From Antedon bifida (Eukaryota > Echinodermata > Crinoidea > Comatulida > Antedonidae), in NCBI GenBank assembly GCA_963402885.1, contig OY727101.1:16158417-16222416 (forward strand): a DNA stretch of 64,000 bases. Direction: 5' to 3'. Shown one piece after another: positions 11,232-22,290 of this stretch. Both the position numbers and the translations under genes were made by a program. Position 1 is the first letter of the stretch. The number at the start of each line of letters is the position of its first letter. Under the pieces are notes generated by a model. It saw nothing but the letters and a program-made list of their open reading frames with translations, was not told the DNA's origin and did not search any database.

Positions 11232-14200
11232 ATGGACACTACAAAGTTAGGCGTGATGAAGCCTTCTAGTTCAAACCACTTGGTTCCATCTACAGGGAAA
11301 TCTTCCAACCCGTCTCTTCACAAACAACATCTCAAAGCGCCGCACATCGATCCTCCGAGCCAATACAGCATCCAGTTGAGCCACCGAAAAGAATCCATCA
11401 TCCCAAGTAACAATGTCTTCGAAACAGTCAAGATAAACGACAAAGAAGAGATGGAAATGATTGAGAAAGAGATGAGAAAGAGAAAGCTGCTTCAGAATGC
11501 TTCTCCGTTTCACAAGATGATGTACGAGTTTACGGAGTCGATGCTTTTTAACGGTTTCATCATGGTTGTCATATTAATGAACACTGCGATACTCTGTGCT
11601 CTGACGTATGAGATAGTAGCCGTACGAATTGGTAGGGCTTCATTGCTTTCATTCAAATGATGGAAAAATGTGTGTTTGTTGAGATAGCAGCTTCATGGTT
11701 AATGGTGGACCAAACGAAAAAAAAAAAAAAAATACTTTTGAAAAAAAAACATTTTTGCTTCAGCTAAATAATACAGTAGAACACCTCCTTTGAGACTCCC
11801 CTATCAAAATAAATGTTGGGTTCGGCGTCGTCCAACATCTTTAAAGCTCTGTCTATACTATCAAACTTTATGTGACAAAAAATGTGATGTGCCTATAATA
11901 TGGACATGATGATGATGATGGCACATCACACTTTTTTTGGTCAATCTAGTTTGATAGTGTAGACACAGCTTTAGTTTGTCCGGGGTTGTCTTCAGTTTCA
12001 TGATGAAAAAAAGCGGTAGAGAGTGAATGAATATTTAACAAATTCATTTAAAAATGTTATATTTTCTTAGGTTGGTACATGACGTTTGTGGATTACATAT
12101 TTTTGGTCATCTACTTTCTAGAATGTGTCGTCAAACTTTATGTCTGGCGTTTAGGCTATTTCAAGGAAGCATGGAACATAGTGGGTAGGACTACTCTTTA
12201 GTAATAATTGAAAAAATAAATCGGCAACACAAATACATTGACACAAAAGAAAACAACACAAAACGTAAATGATCCAATACGTGATTGACAAAAAAAGTAG
12301 CTCTGTCTACACTATCAAACTAGTTTGACAAAAAAATGTGATGTGCGCAAATAAATGGTAGTGATATGCTTAAATATGGTAGTGATATGTCATCATCATT
12401 TCCATATTTTTGTCACATAAAATTTGATAATGTAGACAGCTATAGCTAGACTGAGCTATAGACAGACTCCGCAGCTTTTGACAGAAGCTGTCAAAGTATA
12501 CCAAGGCAATCTTTGCCACCCCATTCTTTAAAAAGAATGGGGTGGTTTTGTTTTCCAAAAATGTATATAAAAATATATAAGATAAGAATAAATAATTAAT
12601 ATCGTGTATAACTTATTCATTTCATTTATTTTTAGATTTTCTAATCGTACTGTGTAACATAGCCGATCTCTTAGTCCCAGTCATAATGGGTAACGAAGTG
12701 AACATACTACAATTTCTAAGCATACTCCGTTCAATGAGAGCTTTGAGGGCATTACGTGTGCTTCGTACAGTGAGGTGAGAACAAGAAACTGCCATCACCA
12801 TGTATCTATATTCTTTACATTCATTCCAGCCGCGCGCTCGAAAAACAAAAGTGCCGTAAAGATCTGTCTACACTATCAAACTTTATGTGATGTGATGACT
12901 ACAATATTTGGGCACATCACACTTCATCAAACTAGTTTGACAGTGTAGACAGATCTTTAGTCTTTTAAGTTTGGAATTAGACACTCTTCAAAAAATGCAA
13001 AATGGATGGTACCCACATCAATCGCACACAACGCTTCAACTTGCTGTGAATGTGTGACACGAGATTATGCGCACGGATTAAAAAAATAATACAATTTTAA
13101 ATAATTGAAATAAGTAATAGTCTAGTATCTTTTGCAGGTTTCTGAACAGTCTACAAGTTATCATGAATACATGCCTTCAATCGATGCAATCTATGGGTGC
13201 CATCGTGTCACTAATCTTTCTTTTTCTATGTATCCTTTGAAAGAAGTTTTATTAGGCCCATGCGTTGCAATATTATTAATGGAACTTCCTCTTCACTTGA
13301 TTCTCAAGTTGGTTCGCTATACTTTTTGCTCAAATTGGTGCGCTACCTTTTTGCTCTAAATTATTGGTGCGCTACCTTTTTGCTGTAATTGATGTGCTAC
13401 CATTTCGCTATTTTTTGCTGTAATATTGATGCGCTACATTTTCGCTACTTTTTGCTGTAATTGGTGCGCTACCTTTCGATACTTTTTGCTGTAATTGGTG
13501 CGATACCGTACCTTTTTGGTACTTTTTGCTCTTGGTGTGCACCCTTTTGATACTTTTTGCTTTAATTGATGCGCTACCTTTTAGTTTTTTAGATTGAGCT
13601 ACTTTTATCTATACTTATTGGTGCTCTATGCTCTTTTACCGTCTTTTCTCAGATATATATTGGTAAAAGTAAGTGTCATGTCATCATCACATAGATACAG
13701 GACCAGCCTCAGAAATATAAACACTAATTTTACATTTCATTACAATGAATATTGTTGACCTTTCCTTTATAATGACGTAGACATGTTTGCAGTAATTGGG
13801 CGTGGTCTGTATTCAGATGTGGATCCTGATAGGTTTGGCAATTTGACGTCAGCAATGTTTACAATGTTTCAACTTCTTACCCTAGATGATTGGTTCTATA
13901 TTTACACTGATGCTGTTAAAAGAGACCCAGGTATGACGTGCTGGGATGGGGGTTGGGAGGAGGGGTACGCATTGTCCTGATTAACGTTTTTGTGGTCCTT
14001 CATACGCGTTACTCGCGTGTGTGTTACAAGCGGTAAACGGATTTCAAACGAGTTTACACCAGCAATGCCCACTCGTATCATCATCTTCGTCATCATCATC
14101 AAATAAAAAATGTTCCTTTATTTTAAACAGGATCTTTTCATATAATATTCTACCTCATGATGTACATAGCGACTGAATATTTCATATTCCTAAAGTAAGT

Positions 14201-16162
14201 ACCAAAACGAAACACAAAGTTGTCATGCTTTACGGTATGTCTTGGATCTTGAATCCAGTGATACCGTAAAAAGAATTCAATTTTAAAATTCGATTCTTTG
14301 CATAGTTTGTTTGTTGCTGTGTTAGTAGACAACTTTCAACTGACGCTAGAGGCAGCTGCGGAAGCTGACGCAGAGAGAAAAGCTGCGCTGGTAAGAAAAA
14401 AAAATTTAGAACATATTCATTCAATTCCAAACTTACTGACCTAAAAACCCCGTTAGTTCAATACAAAATCTCTATAATCTCGTAGTTGTTTTGGTTGAAC
14501 GTCTTCTAAAAATTAATATTTAGAATAAAGATAACAGTAAAGACCAGTAACCGTTACAAAAAAAACCCATTTTCTTCTAGAAAGCTGAAGAGGAGGAGCA
14601 AAACGAAAAACATGCAAGCATGATAGAACGCCAAAAGATGAGTGAAAGTATGCCTACCTCAACACCTATGCTCGTCTAAAACAGGCCTAACGACAAATAG
14701 AAGTGCTCAGTTACAATGATCACCTACCATAGGCAAATTAGTATATGACATCTTCTCTAATTCTGATAAATTAAGGTCTCCCAGTAGATGCGATTTAAAA
14801 GAACCATTCTCATTACTCACACATTTTAGCAAATTCTTCACATCCGGTTATGCAAATTGAACTCCATCATACCAGGCTAATTATTTAAAATTTCTACAAG
14901 GTATTCAAAATTCATTACCCAACATTCCTTTTTCCCCTACTAAAGCTTGAGTTCCATTTGGACGCAACGCAATGACGTAAGCACGGCGCCAGTGATCTGA
15001 CCAATCACGACGCGATGTATAATCAACTGTCGCTTGTGAAAACCAAGAACGTTGAAAGCACTGACATTGTTTACTACTTTACTATCCCATAGATTTGAGT
15101 TTAGCCTCATCTGTAGAGGCTCCACACATCAAGAGAACTATTGATGATTATTACGACGAACATAAATACAACTCGGGGTAGGTTTATTATCATTTAAAAT
15201 ATTAATATAAAATCTTTTGATGTATAAATCATATATTATTAATTTATAAATCGCGCATAATTGCTATACTATAATGCGCCGTGAAAAATGTGCCCTAATG
15301 GTTTCATAAGATAACGAAATGGATTAACATACAGTTTATACTGTAATCCGGAACTCAAGTTTTTTGGCTCCAACTTAACATTTATGAGCCGCCATTAATT
15401 CACAGACAAACAAATTTCCAGTTAACCCGTGATAGAGTTGTTCATGTAGTGTATTGGTCAACACATAAACCACGTTATTTTATACGATTTATGGATATAC
15501 TTAATTAACATAACACAATTTCTAATGTAACGGTCTGCGCACACTAGTTTGACAAAAAGTGTGATGTGGCCAAATATGGTAGTGATATGCCCACATATGG
15601 TAGTGATATTACATCATCGTGTCCATATATGGGCACATCACATTTTTGTCAGTGTAGACAGAGCTTAACACAATAAATGTGCGATTTCAGTGATAGACAA
15701 AGTCTTGGTCATCTTTTTCAACTGTTTGCGGCGATTGAGTACCAAGGTCACGTGCTTCGCAACCAACAAGGAACACTCAGTAAAGTTATAGAATTGGTAC
15801 AGGAGGTAAGAGCTTTTTAGTTGCCCAGCCCAGTTCTCATGCAGATGAACAATTAACATAGGCCTAAAGATCTGTCTACACTATCAAACTAGTCACAAAA
15901 AAGTGTGATGTGCCCAAGTATGGTAGTGATATGCCCAAATATGACAGTGATATGACATCATCATGTCCATATAAATTTTGATAGTGTAGCTGACACAGCT
16001 TTACACAAATATGGTAAAAAGACCAGTAAAATGCCGGTGGTCCCAAAGAGTGGTTGGGACTTAATTGTAGCTGCCGTACTAGACCTCTACACCACGTGTA
16101 TTTTTAAAAATAAAATGTGGTCTTGGTATTTTGTTTTGTTTCAGACTGTAGATGATGTATGA
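11232..16162 (+). CDS. CATSPER1: CatSper1-like sperm calcium channel subunit, complete
   Basis: Pore subunit of the flagellar, alkalinisation-gated Ca2+ channel of sperm. Eleven coding exons: 11232-11631, 12071-12184, 12636-12774, 13138-13229, 13781-13930, 14131-14194, 14306-14390, 14581-14647, 15093-15177, 15691-15805 and 16145-16162, giving 442 residues with consistent phases. Residues 1-105 are polar and disordered-looking. S1 is about 107-124 and S2 about 135-155. S4 has six arginines at every third position (R203-R218). The selectivity filter TLDDW is at 282-286, and S6 is about 301-327 with FIFLNLFVAVLVDNF. A charged coiled-coil tail follows, with a CatSper1-like end (HLFQLFAAIEYQGHVLRNQQ). 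The single six-helix repeat and TxDxW filter identify the CatSper family. The tail favours subunit 1. The N-terminus lacks the long His-rich region of mammals. Confidence 0.88.
11842..11973. mobile_element. Palindromic MITE, family 1, copy 5
   Basis: Intact hairpin in CATSPER1 intron 1; ends TTAAAGCTCTGTCTATACT and AGTGTAGACACAGCTTTA. Confidence 0.85.
12298..12441. mobile_element. Palindromic MITE, family 1, copy 6
   Basis: In CATSPER1 intron 2. The left end is short (TAGCTCTGTCTACACT) and the right end is degenerate. Confidence 0.8.
12857..12959. mobile_element. Palindromic MITE, family 1, copy 7, internally deleted
   Basis: Ends TAAAGATCTGTCTACACT and AGTGTAGACAGATCTTTA match each other, including a GATCT variant, but the middle is shortened to about 100 bases. 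A family 1 copy with the same variant left end occurs at 15865. Confidence 0.85.
13310..13590. repeat. Degenerate tandem repeat in CATSPER1 intron 4
   Basis: Roughly 8-9 imperfect units of about 30-36 bases sharing TTGGTGCGCTACCTTTTTGC and TTTTTGCTGTAATTG. It begins about 80 bases after the exon 4 donor. It was probably generated by slippage and is not coding. Confidence 0.8.
14941..15060. mobile_element. Palindromic CCAAT-type MITE, family 2
   Basis: Contains CGCAACGCAATGACGTAAGC, TGACCAATCACGACGCGA and the inverted partner CAACTGTCGCTTGTGA. It lies in CATSPER1 intron 8, ending about 35 bases before exon 9. Confidence 0.65.
15528..15667. mobile_element. Palindromic MITE, family 1, copy 8
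   Basis: CATSPER1 intron 9, ending about 23 bases before the exon 10 acceptor at 15690. The left end is diverged; the right end is GTGTAGACAGAGCTTA. Confidence 0.8.
15865..16003. mobile_element. Palindromic MITE, family 1, copy 9
   Basis: Starts TAAAGATCTGTCTACACT in the last CATSPER1 intron. The right end carries a small insertion (GTGTAGCTGACACAGCTTTA). Confidence 0.82.
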
Positions 16163-17039
16163 TCGAAGTACAATATCTGCCATTTTGTGAACCAAACTAA
16201 AACAACGCTACTGGTCTGATTGGACCGCCAAAGTATAGAGCCGCTGTGCATCGGTGTACACCGACGAATTAGAATCGTACACACACAAAAACAAAAATAT
16301 ACAATATATTTACAATGTTTATATTATTTTAGCCTACTCACAATAATTGGCACATGAAATCAACGAGTGTAAATAACTACTAAGCAACGTCACGCGACGT
16401 TTGACAAAAAAAATGTGCTGTGCCCAAATATGGTAGTCATATGCCCAAGTATATTAGTGATGACATTATCATTTCCATATATGGGCACATATTTTTTTGT
16501 CACATAAAATTTGATAGTGTAAACAGAGATTAAGCAACGTCACACGATTGTACCGTAAACATCGATTTCCAATGAAGACGTTTTCTGATATGCACGGTAT
16601 CACATTTTGAATAGTTATTTGATGATACATCATTACAAAAAGATATTTTATAATTCATGAAATATTAAACCAACCTCATTTTAAGTATTATATTTAAAGC
16701 AATTAAGTTACAATTAGTAGTAGGTTTGATAATAAAACAACTTTATGTAACCGGTGATATTTGATACGCTAACTAAAGAGTTTTACATTCCTCTGTATTA
16801 TTTTACACTAATATTACCAGAAACTCAATAAAATGACAATTTACCTATATTAACTATTAATTCGAAAAGTTATTAGCATTCAGTATAGGCCTATCGTCTT
16901 TGTCAAGGAACATACATTAATATTTGTACACGTACTAGGCACAATAAATCAAATCCTATCTTTAAAAATGTTTTAAATTAAAAAAAAAAATACTAATAGA
17001 ACATAAAAAAACCCAAAAATAATTGTCTTGTTACGTCAC
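16163..17039. other. 3' flank of CATSPER1 and intergenic
   Basis: Convergent interval between CATSPER1 (plus) and the first LamG-like gene (minus). It contains MITE copy 10. An AATAAA at about 16826 on the plus strand could be a polyadenylation signal. No gene is seen. Confidence 0.5.
16398..16533. mobile_element. Palindromic MITE, family 1, copy 10, left end lost
   Basis: Starts inside the arm at TTTGACAAAAAAAATGTG and ends AAACAGAGATTAAG. The flanking phrase TAAGCAACGTCAC occurs on both sides (from 16381 and from about 16531), a direct repeat that may mark a local rearrangement. Confidence 0.75.
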
Positions 17040-17825
17040 TCACTGACGAGATATTTCACTCGCAGACAAAGCTTTTCCATAAAATTTTATTTCGTCAATA
17101 AATCCATATAAATTAAATTCAGGAAATGTTTTACTTCCTCCGAATGTAATTTGGCTGCGTATGGCCGAATGATTTGCTGGTAATTCGTAACTTATTACGT
17201 CGTATTCGTCCAAATATAAGTTCGAGAACGTTCCATTGTGTGTATATGTAACGTGGTGCCAATCATCCAAATCGATACTAGCAGAACTAATCTGTGTTTC
17301 TGATGGTGTTTTTAACAGTTTTACTTTAACCCAAAAAGTATCATTTGACTTCTTAATGACTCTAACTGAATAATGAACGTTATGCTTGTAACCATGAACT
17401 ATCAACAATTGTTTATCATCACCATCTGCTTGAGATTTAAACCAAAAACTAACAGTAAAATTTACTCCAAAATCGTAGTCGCGAAACCCATCTACAAAAA
17501 CAAACTGCATACCGTTGAATAGAGCAGCAGTTCCAACGACGCCTGGTGGATAAGTTAGATTTGACCCGTTAACTACGCCGTGACGTTCGTTGCCGGAGAC
17601 GTCATTAACGTTACCTTCAAATGCGTAATGTGCAAGTAAATACAAGTTTGGATCTTCGACTGGTGTTGATTGTCGAGTGGCGTTATATTTGAAGCATTTC
17701 GTTGGACTTATTTTCTTCATACATCTATTTGTACCTACCAACTTGACCATCGTCTGGTTTCTTCCACATGTTTCAAGACTAACCAGTCTCATCAACATAA
17801 ACGCGATTAACCAACGAGACAACAT
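17040..17825 (-). CDS. Secreted LamG/ConA-like domain protein, basal copy (A)
   Basis: 261 residues, single coding exon. It has an N-terminal hydrophobic signal peptide (LIAFMLMRLV), then a small Cys-containing segment (CGRNQTMVKLVGTNRCM), a short linker and a LamG-like beta-sandwich of about 190 residues. The domain shows the family landmarks LLAHYAFEGNVNDVSGNERHG, DFGVNFTVSFWFK, WHHVTYTHNGT and LYGFIDEIKFYGKALS. Several NxS/T sequons suggest glycosylation. It is related to every other member of the array but is the most diverged and lacks the acidic Ser/Thr-rich linker. An untranslated first exon is likely: a donor lies at 18101/18100 and an acceptor (TGCTAG) directly before the ATG. The molecular role is unknown; LamG/ConA-like folds often bind glycans or proteins. 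Confidence 0.85.
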   Translation of the reverse strand: MLSRWLIAFMLMRLVSLETCGRNQTMVKLVGTNRCMKKISPTKCFKYNATRQSTPVEDPNLYLLAHYAFEGNVNDVSGNERHGVVNGSNLTYPPGVVGTAALFNGMQFVFVDGFRDYDFGVNFTVSFWFKSQADGDDKQLLIVHGYKHNVHYSVRVIKKSNDTFWVKVKLLKTPSETQISSASIDLDDWHHVTYTHNGTFSNLYLDEYDVISYELPANHSAIRSQITFGGSKTFPEFNLYGFIDEIKFYGKALSASEISRQ

Positions 17826-18260
17826 CTAGCAAGATCAACAACTGCAAAGCAGAACCTATTATATTCAGACAAACGAATCTAAATCGACAGAATAAATGTT
17901 TGAATATGTTAAAAAAAAGAAATATATTTCGTTTCGTACAGTTATATTTAGATAGTATCCGGTTACCTGACTATATCTTCATAATGGCGAAACACCTAGC
18001 CTAAAATTCACACCTAGACAGCACCATTTTGTTTAGTTATTTAATGAAATCCTTTCTTTTCTGTTAAAGATTCTTAAGTTTCTTTAAAAAAAATACTTAC
18101 CACTAGCACTACGGTCGATGAAACTTGAATGAAATGAAAATGTCTTCTTTTTTTTCTCGAATACTTGATTTGTTGATATTTAATCAAAGAATGTTATTTT
18201 AATATGAATTGTTCAGTATTTATTTGAATTTACGCCCTCAGGCTTTAATATTGATTACTT
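17826..18260 (-). promoter_or_regulatory. 5' region of gene A with untranslated exon
   Basis: On the minus strand a good donor (AGTG then GTAAGT) ends an untranslated exon at 18101, and the acceptor lies next to the ATG at 17825. A diverged copy of this whole block is found at about 18773-19215. Confidence 0.5.
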
Positions 18261-18399
18261 TTTCCTGATTTTTTTTCTTTGTCGTGGTCGTATCAAAACA
18301 CTGCATTTTCGGTCGATACATTTCTTCCTATCTTCCTTAATAATATGGGCGGTCATTAGGGCCATAATAGTAAAACATTTAAACAAAGAACTATGTCAA

Positions 18400-18665
18400 A
18401 AAACAACGAACGTTTTAAAAAAAATCAACGAACAAACTAAAAAAACAATGAAAGTTTTCAAAAATCAACGAACAAACTCAAAAAACTACAAAGGAAAATA
18501 AAAATCAACGAACAAAATATAGAAAACAAAGAACTAAAACATATTCTAATAATAGTCAGGTTAAACAACAAAGAATAACCAAAAACAACGGATAATTTGA
18601 TAATTTGGGAAATCAAATGACAAGCCGAACAATCAACGGACAAGTCGAACAATCAAAGGACAAGC
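18400..18665. repeat. Degenerate AAC-rich tandem repeat
   Basis: Irregular repetition of AACAACGAACAAACTCAAAA-like units, followed by CAATCAACGGACAAG-like units. Simple-sequence derived, no coding role. Confidence 0.65.
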
Positions 18666-18675
18666 TCAACAATCT

Positions 18676-18765
18676 TACGTACGTACGTATTATTATTACG
18701 TAAGTACGTACTATTAACAACGTACGTTTTAAATAAATATTACGTACGTACGTAATAATAATACG
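18676..18765. repeat. Cluster of CGTACGTA palindromes
   Basis: Alternating TACGTACGTA, ATTATTATTACG and inverted counterparts. The segment around 18676-18765 can fold back on itself. It lies between the two copies of the gene A 5' block. Confidence 0.65.
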
Positions 18766-18772
18766 TGCGAAC

Positions 18773-19215
18773 AAGACAACATCTAGGCAAGAAGTAAGGA
18801 CCAGAACTATTATAATATATTATTCGGACAAAACTAACAGAAAATCGACAGTTTTAATCAAGTTTAAAAAATACACATCAGGCCTAAAGAGAGATAACAA
18901 TTGTCGTACAGTGATTTCGTCATATAGAATGAAGTCGCCAATTTTATAGCTGAACGACTTATACAAATGACGTATAATGCATCATTTACATAAGTTTATG
19001 GGTCTTCGCAAATCGAAAGCTCCCTACATTGTGCAGGTAGACGTAGGCTACCGTTGTTTAGTTTGACAAGTATTACTTACCGTAAGTCGATAACACTGTA
19101 ATGAAAAGTAAGTCAGTTCAGGTACTTGGTTTGTTGCTCAAAATAATGTTAATTTGAAAGGTTCAGTAATTTCTTTTAATTTATGCCCTCAAACTTACAT
19201 ATTTAAATACTTTTA
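18773..19215 (-). promoter_or_regulatory. Second copy of the gene A 5' block
   Basis: Resembles 17817-18260 at about 956 bases spacing. Shared phrases are GACAACATCTAG, GTACAGT, a splice donor on the minus strand (TTACG then GTAAGT at 19081/19080) and an ATTTATGCCCTCA-like end. It has no LamG coding exon of its own, so it is either an alternative upstream promoter and first exon for gene A or the remains of a lost copy. Confidence 0.5.
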
Positions 19216-19404
19216 GCCTATTGATTTGTTTTAGCAAGTGTTTATTCCCTCCTTAATATTCGTTTTGATAACATCAAACGTAACAACGCATGCGTCTAAA
19301 TAAATAGCTTGTAATTGGTCAGATGAAAATCTTTTCTTTTGTTTACCGAGTGATTTAATAGGGAGCGAGGAAGCAGGCCTTCGTCCCAACTTTCCCGCAT
19401 GCAC

Positions 19405-20215
19405 ATACACAATAAAATAACATGACATAGTTAAGGTCATTGGTCGCCACAAAATAAAATAAGATGACATAGTTAGGTCATAGGTCATCACACAATAAAA
19501 TAACATGACATAGTTAGGTCATTGGTCGTCACAAAATAAAATAACATAGTTAGGTCATTGGTCGCCACAAAATAAAATAACATGACATAGTTAGGTCACA
19601 GGTCGTCACACAATAAAATAACATGACATAGTTAGGTCATTGGTCGTCACACAATAAAATAACATGACATAGTTAGGTCATAGGTCGTCACAAAATAAAA
19701 TAACATGACATAGTTAGGTCATTGGTCGTCACAAAATAAAATAACATGACATAGTTAGGTCATTGGTCGTCACAAAATAAAATAACATGACATAGTTAGG
19801 TCATTGGTCGTCACAAAATAAAATAACATGACATAGTTAGGTCATTGGTCGTCACAAAATAAAATAACATGACATAGTTAGGTCATAGGTCGTCATACAA
19901 TAAAATAAAATGACATAGTTAGGTCATAGGTCGTCATACAATAAAATAAAATGACATAGTTAGGTCATAGGTCGTCACAAAATAAAATAACATGACATAG
20001 TTAGGTCGTCACAAAATAAAATAACATGACATAGTTAGGTCATTGGTCGTCACAAAATAAAGTAACATGACATAGTTAGGTCATAGGTCGTCACAAAATA
20101 AAATAACATGACATAGTTAGGTCGTCACAAAATAAAATAACATGACATAGTTAGGTCATTGGTCGTCACAAAATAAAGTAACATGACATAGTTAGGTCAT
20201 TGGTCGTCACAAACT
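19405..20215. repeat. 41-bp minisatellite, about 19 copies
   Basis: The unit contains AAAATAACATGACATAGTTA followed by GGTCATTGGTCGTCACA; period 41. Some units are shortened (lacking CATTGGTC) and there are CATAGGTC variants in blocks, as expected from unequal exchange. It lies between LamG copies A and B. Confidence 0.95.
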
Positions 20216-20466
20216 CCGCGGTGAACATCAACACGACTTATTTATGTTGCCTCATGATACTATTTTTATTTAAAACTTGCTTTACCATGGCAGGACAAGA
20301 CAAAAATAGGCCTATGTACAAAATACATTTAGAGAAAACAAAATCTCATAATTTTCAATGGCATTTTATTTAAGCAATTTAATATAAATACATATAATAC
20401 GAAATGTGCATAACTATTTTGTATGGCATTACGCACGCGCAAATCCATACAGTCAACCTTTCTAAA

Positions 20467-20545
20467 GATTAGTTCCCACTAGGACAATCAAACGACTACT
20501 CACTTGCATCGCGCTTACGTCTTTGCGAAGGATGTCAGCGGTGGA
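20467..20545. mobile_element. CCAAT-type MITE, family 2, one arm
   Basis: Only the right arm is present: CAATCAAACGACTACTCACT then GCGCTTACGTCTTTGCG, matching the ends of the copies at 23440 and 41941. Confidence 0.5.
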
Positions 20546-20560
20546 GATTGAACTCACCAT

Positions 20561-20600
20561 TAAGCTCTGTCTACACTATAAAACTTGATGTAACAAAATA
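20561..20600. mobile_element. MITE family 1 end fragment, copy 11
   Basis: TTAAGCTCTGTCTACACTAT followed by AAAACTTGATGTAACAAAAT; the rest of the element is missing. Confidence 0.6.
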
Positions 20601-20684
20601 CTTTAGGCCTACTATACCAAAAATCAAATGTTTACTACGATACTCAGATACTTCAACAACATGTCTGGTCTGGTTCTTGTTTGA

Positions 20685-21875
20685 TCATCTAATCTTGTTG
20701 TAGTCGGCCTCCACGTTTCGCGGTGAAAGAGAGGTATTGTAGAATTTTAATTCGTCAATCAATCCATAAAAATAACGATTGGTTCTGTTTACTGTTGTTC
20801 CAATAACGACTGGGTTAGGGTTGATCGGTATAGGACCAGAGCAACAGTCTGACCGACCAGATTGTATTTCTGCATTAATATACAAAGCTGTGTAACTGCC
20901 GTTATAGGTTAAAACCAAATGTCGCCACACTCCAAATTGAACAAATGGCCTATACACAAACGTACTAGTAGTTGGTTTTGTAAAAATTGATATTTTTAAA
21001 TTATTAAAAAGTTTAATCTCAAATTCACCATCATCACGGTACCCATTACTCAAAATGTACTGATAGTGTTTTTCCCTTGCAAATCGTTTATACCACAAAC
21101 TAACCGTAAACTCTGATCCAAAATCAAAGTTACTGAACACATCAACAACAATGCTCTGAGAGCCGGTGAAGTTGGCGGCTAGACCACTTATACCAGTTGT
21201 GTATGTTAAGTCTGTACCATTAGATCTTCCATGGCGTTCATTGCCAGATGTATCTTTCACGTCACCCTCAAACGCGTAATAAGCAAGTAAATACTGGTTC
21301 TCTCCAACCAAGAGACTGTTAGTAGTTAAAGATTGACTAATAGACTCATTTTCCAGTCCATTTGTTGAGGATTCCGTTACCACCATTGTATTGCGACCAT
21401 CTTCATCTGATGTCATATTATCATCCATCTCGGATTGAGTACTAGACTCATTTTCCAGACCATTAGTTGGTGATCCCGTTACCACCATTGTATTACGACC
21501 ATCTTCATCTGATGTCATATTATCATCCATCTCGGATTGAGTACTAGACTCATTTTCCAGTCTATTAGTTGAGGATTCCATACTTTGAAATTCTTCATCT
21601 GACGTCATGACATTATTTTGTTGATTCTCATTAAATTGGTGAGCTAAGTACGGAGCATCCAGTTGATATTCATTGGAAACATTACACCCATTCTTTACAA
21701 GAAACTTAAAATTATCACTGGGATAGCAAATGCGTTTTGTACTAACGATCAACATACAATTATCGTGACCGGCTAATCTCACTAGTGTTTGGTTGTTTCC
21801 ACATTTTATTTGACGTTTACCATTTACGTCAAATATTCCAAGAACCAAGATCAACGTTAACACGTTATAATACAT
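20685..21875 (-). CDS. Secreted LamG-like protein with acidic repeat linker (B)
   Basis: 396 residues from the family-conserved start at 21875. An in-frame ATG at 21890 lies before the TTTTATCAG acceptor and is probably intronic. Order: signal peptide (about 1-20); Cys segment CGNNQTLVRLAGHDNCML; linker with two full 34-residue acidic repeats (core NGLENESSTQSEMDDNMTSD) plus a partial one; then the LamG-like domain from YLLAYYAFEGDV to FYGLIDELKFYNTSLS. Each repeat carries sequons NES and NMT. The frame is intact. Upstream, a donor at 22467/22466 would end the untranslated first exon. Function unknown; secreted, probably glycosylated, with a single-domain lectin-like fold. Confidence 0.85.
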   Translation of the reverse strand: MYYNVLTLILVLGIFDVNGKRQIKCGNNQTLVRLAGHDNCMLIVSTKRICYPSDNFKFLVKNGCNVSNEYQLDAPYLAHQFNENQQNNVMTSDEEFQSMESSTNRLENESSTQSEMDDNMTSDEDGRNTMVVTGSPTNGLENESSTQSEMDDNMTSDEDGRNTMVVTESSTNGLENESISQSLTTNSLLVGENQYLLAYYAFEGDVKDTSGNERHGRSNGTDLTYTTGISGLAANFTGSQSIVVDVFSNFDFGSEFTVSLWYKRFAREKHYQYILSNGYRDDGEFEIKLFNNLKISIFTKPTTSTFVYRPFVQFGVWRHLVLTYNGSYTALYINAEIQSGRSDCCSGPIPINPNPVVIGTTVNRTNRYFYGLIDELKFYNTSLSPRNVEADYNKIR

Positions 21876-22079
21876 AACCTGATAAAACAAATAAAAAATA
21901 CTGCATAATACATTATCTATTTCTGGAAATAAATATTTACAATGAAATAATAATAATAATTAAACAAAAAAACGAACACTTGGCAAAATTCACATAATAG
22001 TCGAGAGTCGAGATGCACATCGAAAGTAGGCCTACCTAAACATAACTATAGAAGTCCTCTCTTATTGTAATCGAGTGAA

Positions 22080-22290
22080 AATTTTACTCACTCTTTAGAT
22101 TGAAACTGTTTTTACTCAAAAAGAGCGAGTCTGCACTCTTTAAGAGTGATTAAAATTGTCTGAAATTATGTAATCGATTGAAGTAGTTCACTCTGTGACG
22201 AGTGAAAATCGTTAACTAGTGACTTTCACTCTTTTAAGAGTGGTCCTTAAACACACTTCTCAAAGGGTGACCACTCTAATAGAGTGGATT
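22080..22290. repeat. ACTCTT/AAGAGT inverted-repeat cluster
   Basis: Many interspersed copies of CACTCTTTA, AAGAGTG and GAGTGAAAA in both orientations, able to form several small hairpins. It is probably a degenerate miniature element. It lies in the presumed 5' intron region of LamG copy B. Confidence 0.5.

Noticed and set aside
11271-11513. 80-codon minus-strand frame antisense to CATSPER1 exon 1
   Set aside because: Shadow of the coding strand; no independent evidence.
13132-13359. Frame starting in CATSPER1 exon 4 and continuing into the intron repeat
   Set aside because: Wrong frame across the exon; the donor at 13229/13230 and phase into exon 5 give the correct channel sequence.
19405-20215. 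Possible CRISPR-like repeat array
   Set aside because: Continuous 41-bp tandem units without unique spacers, in a eukaryotic genome; a plain minisatellite.
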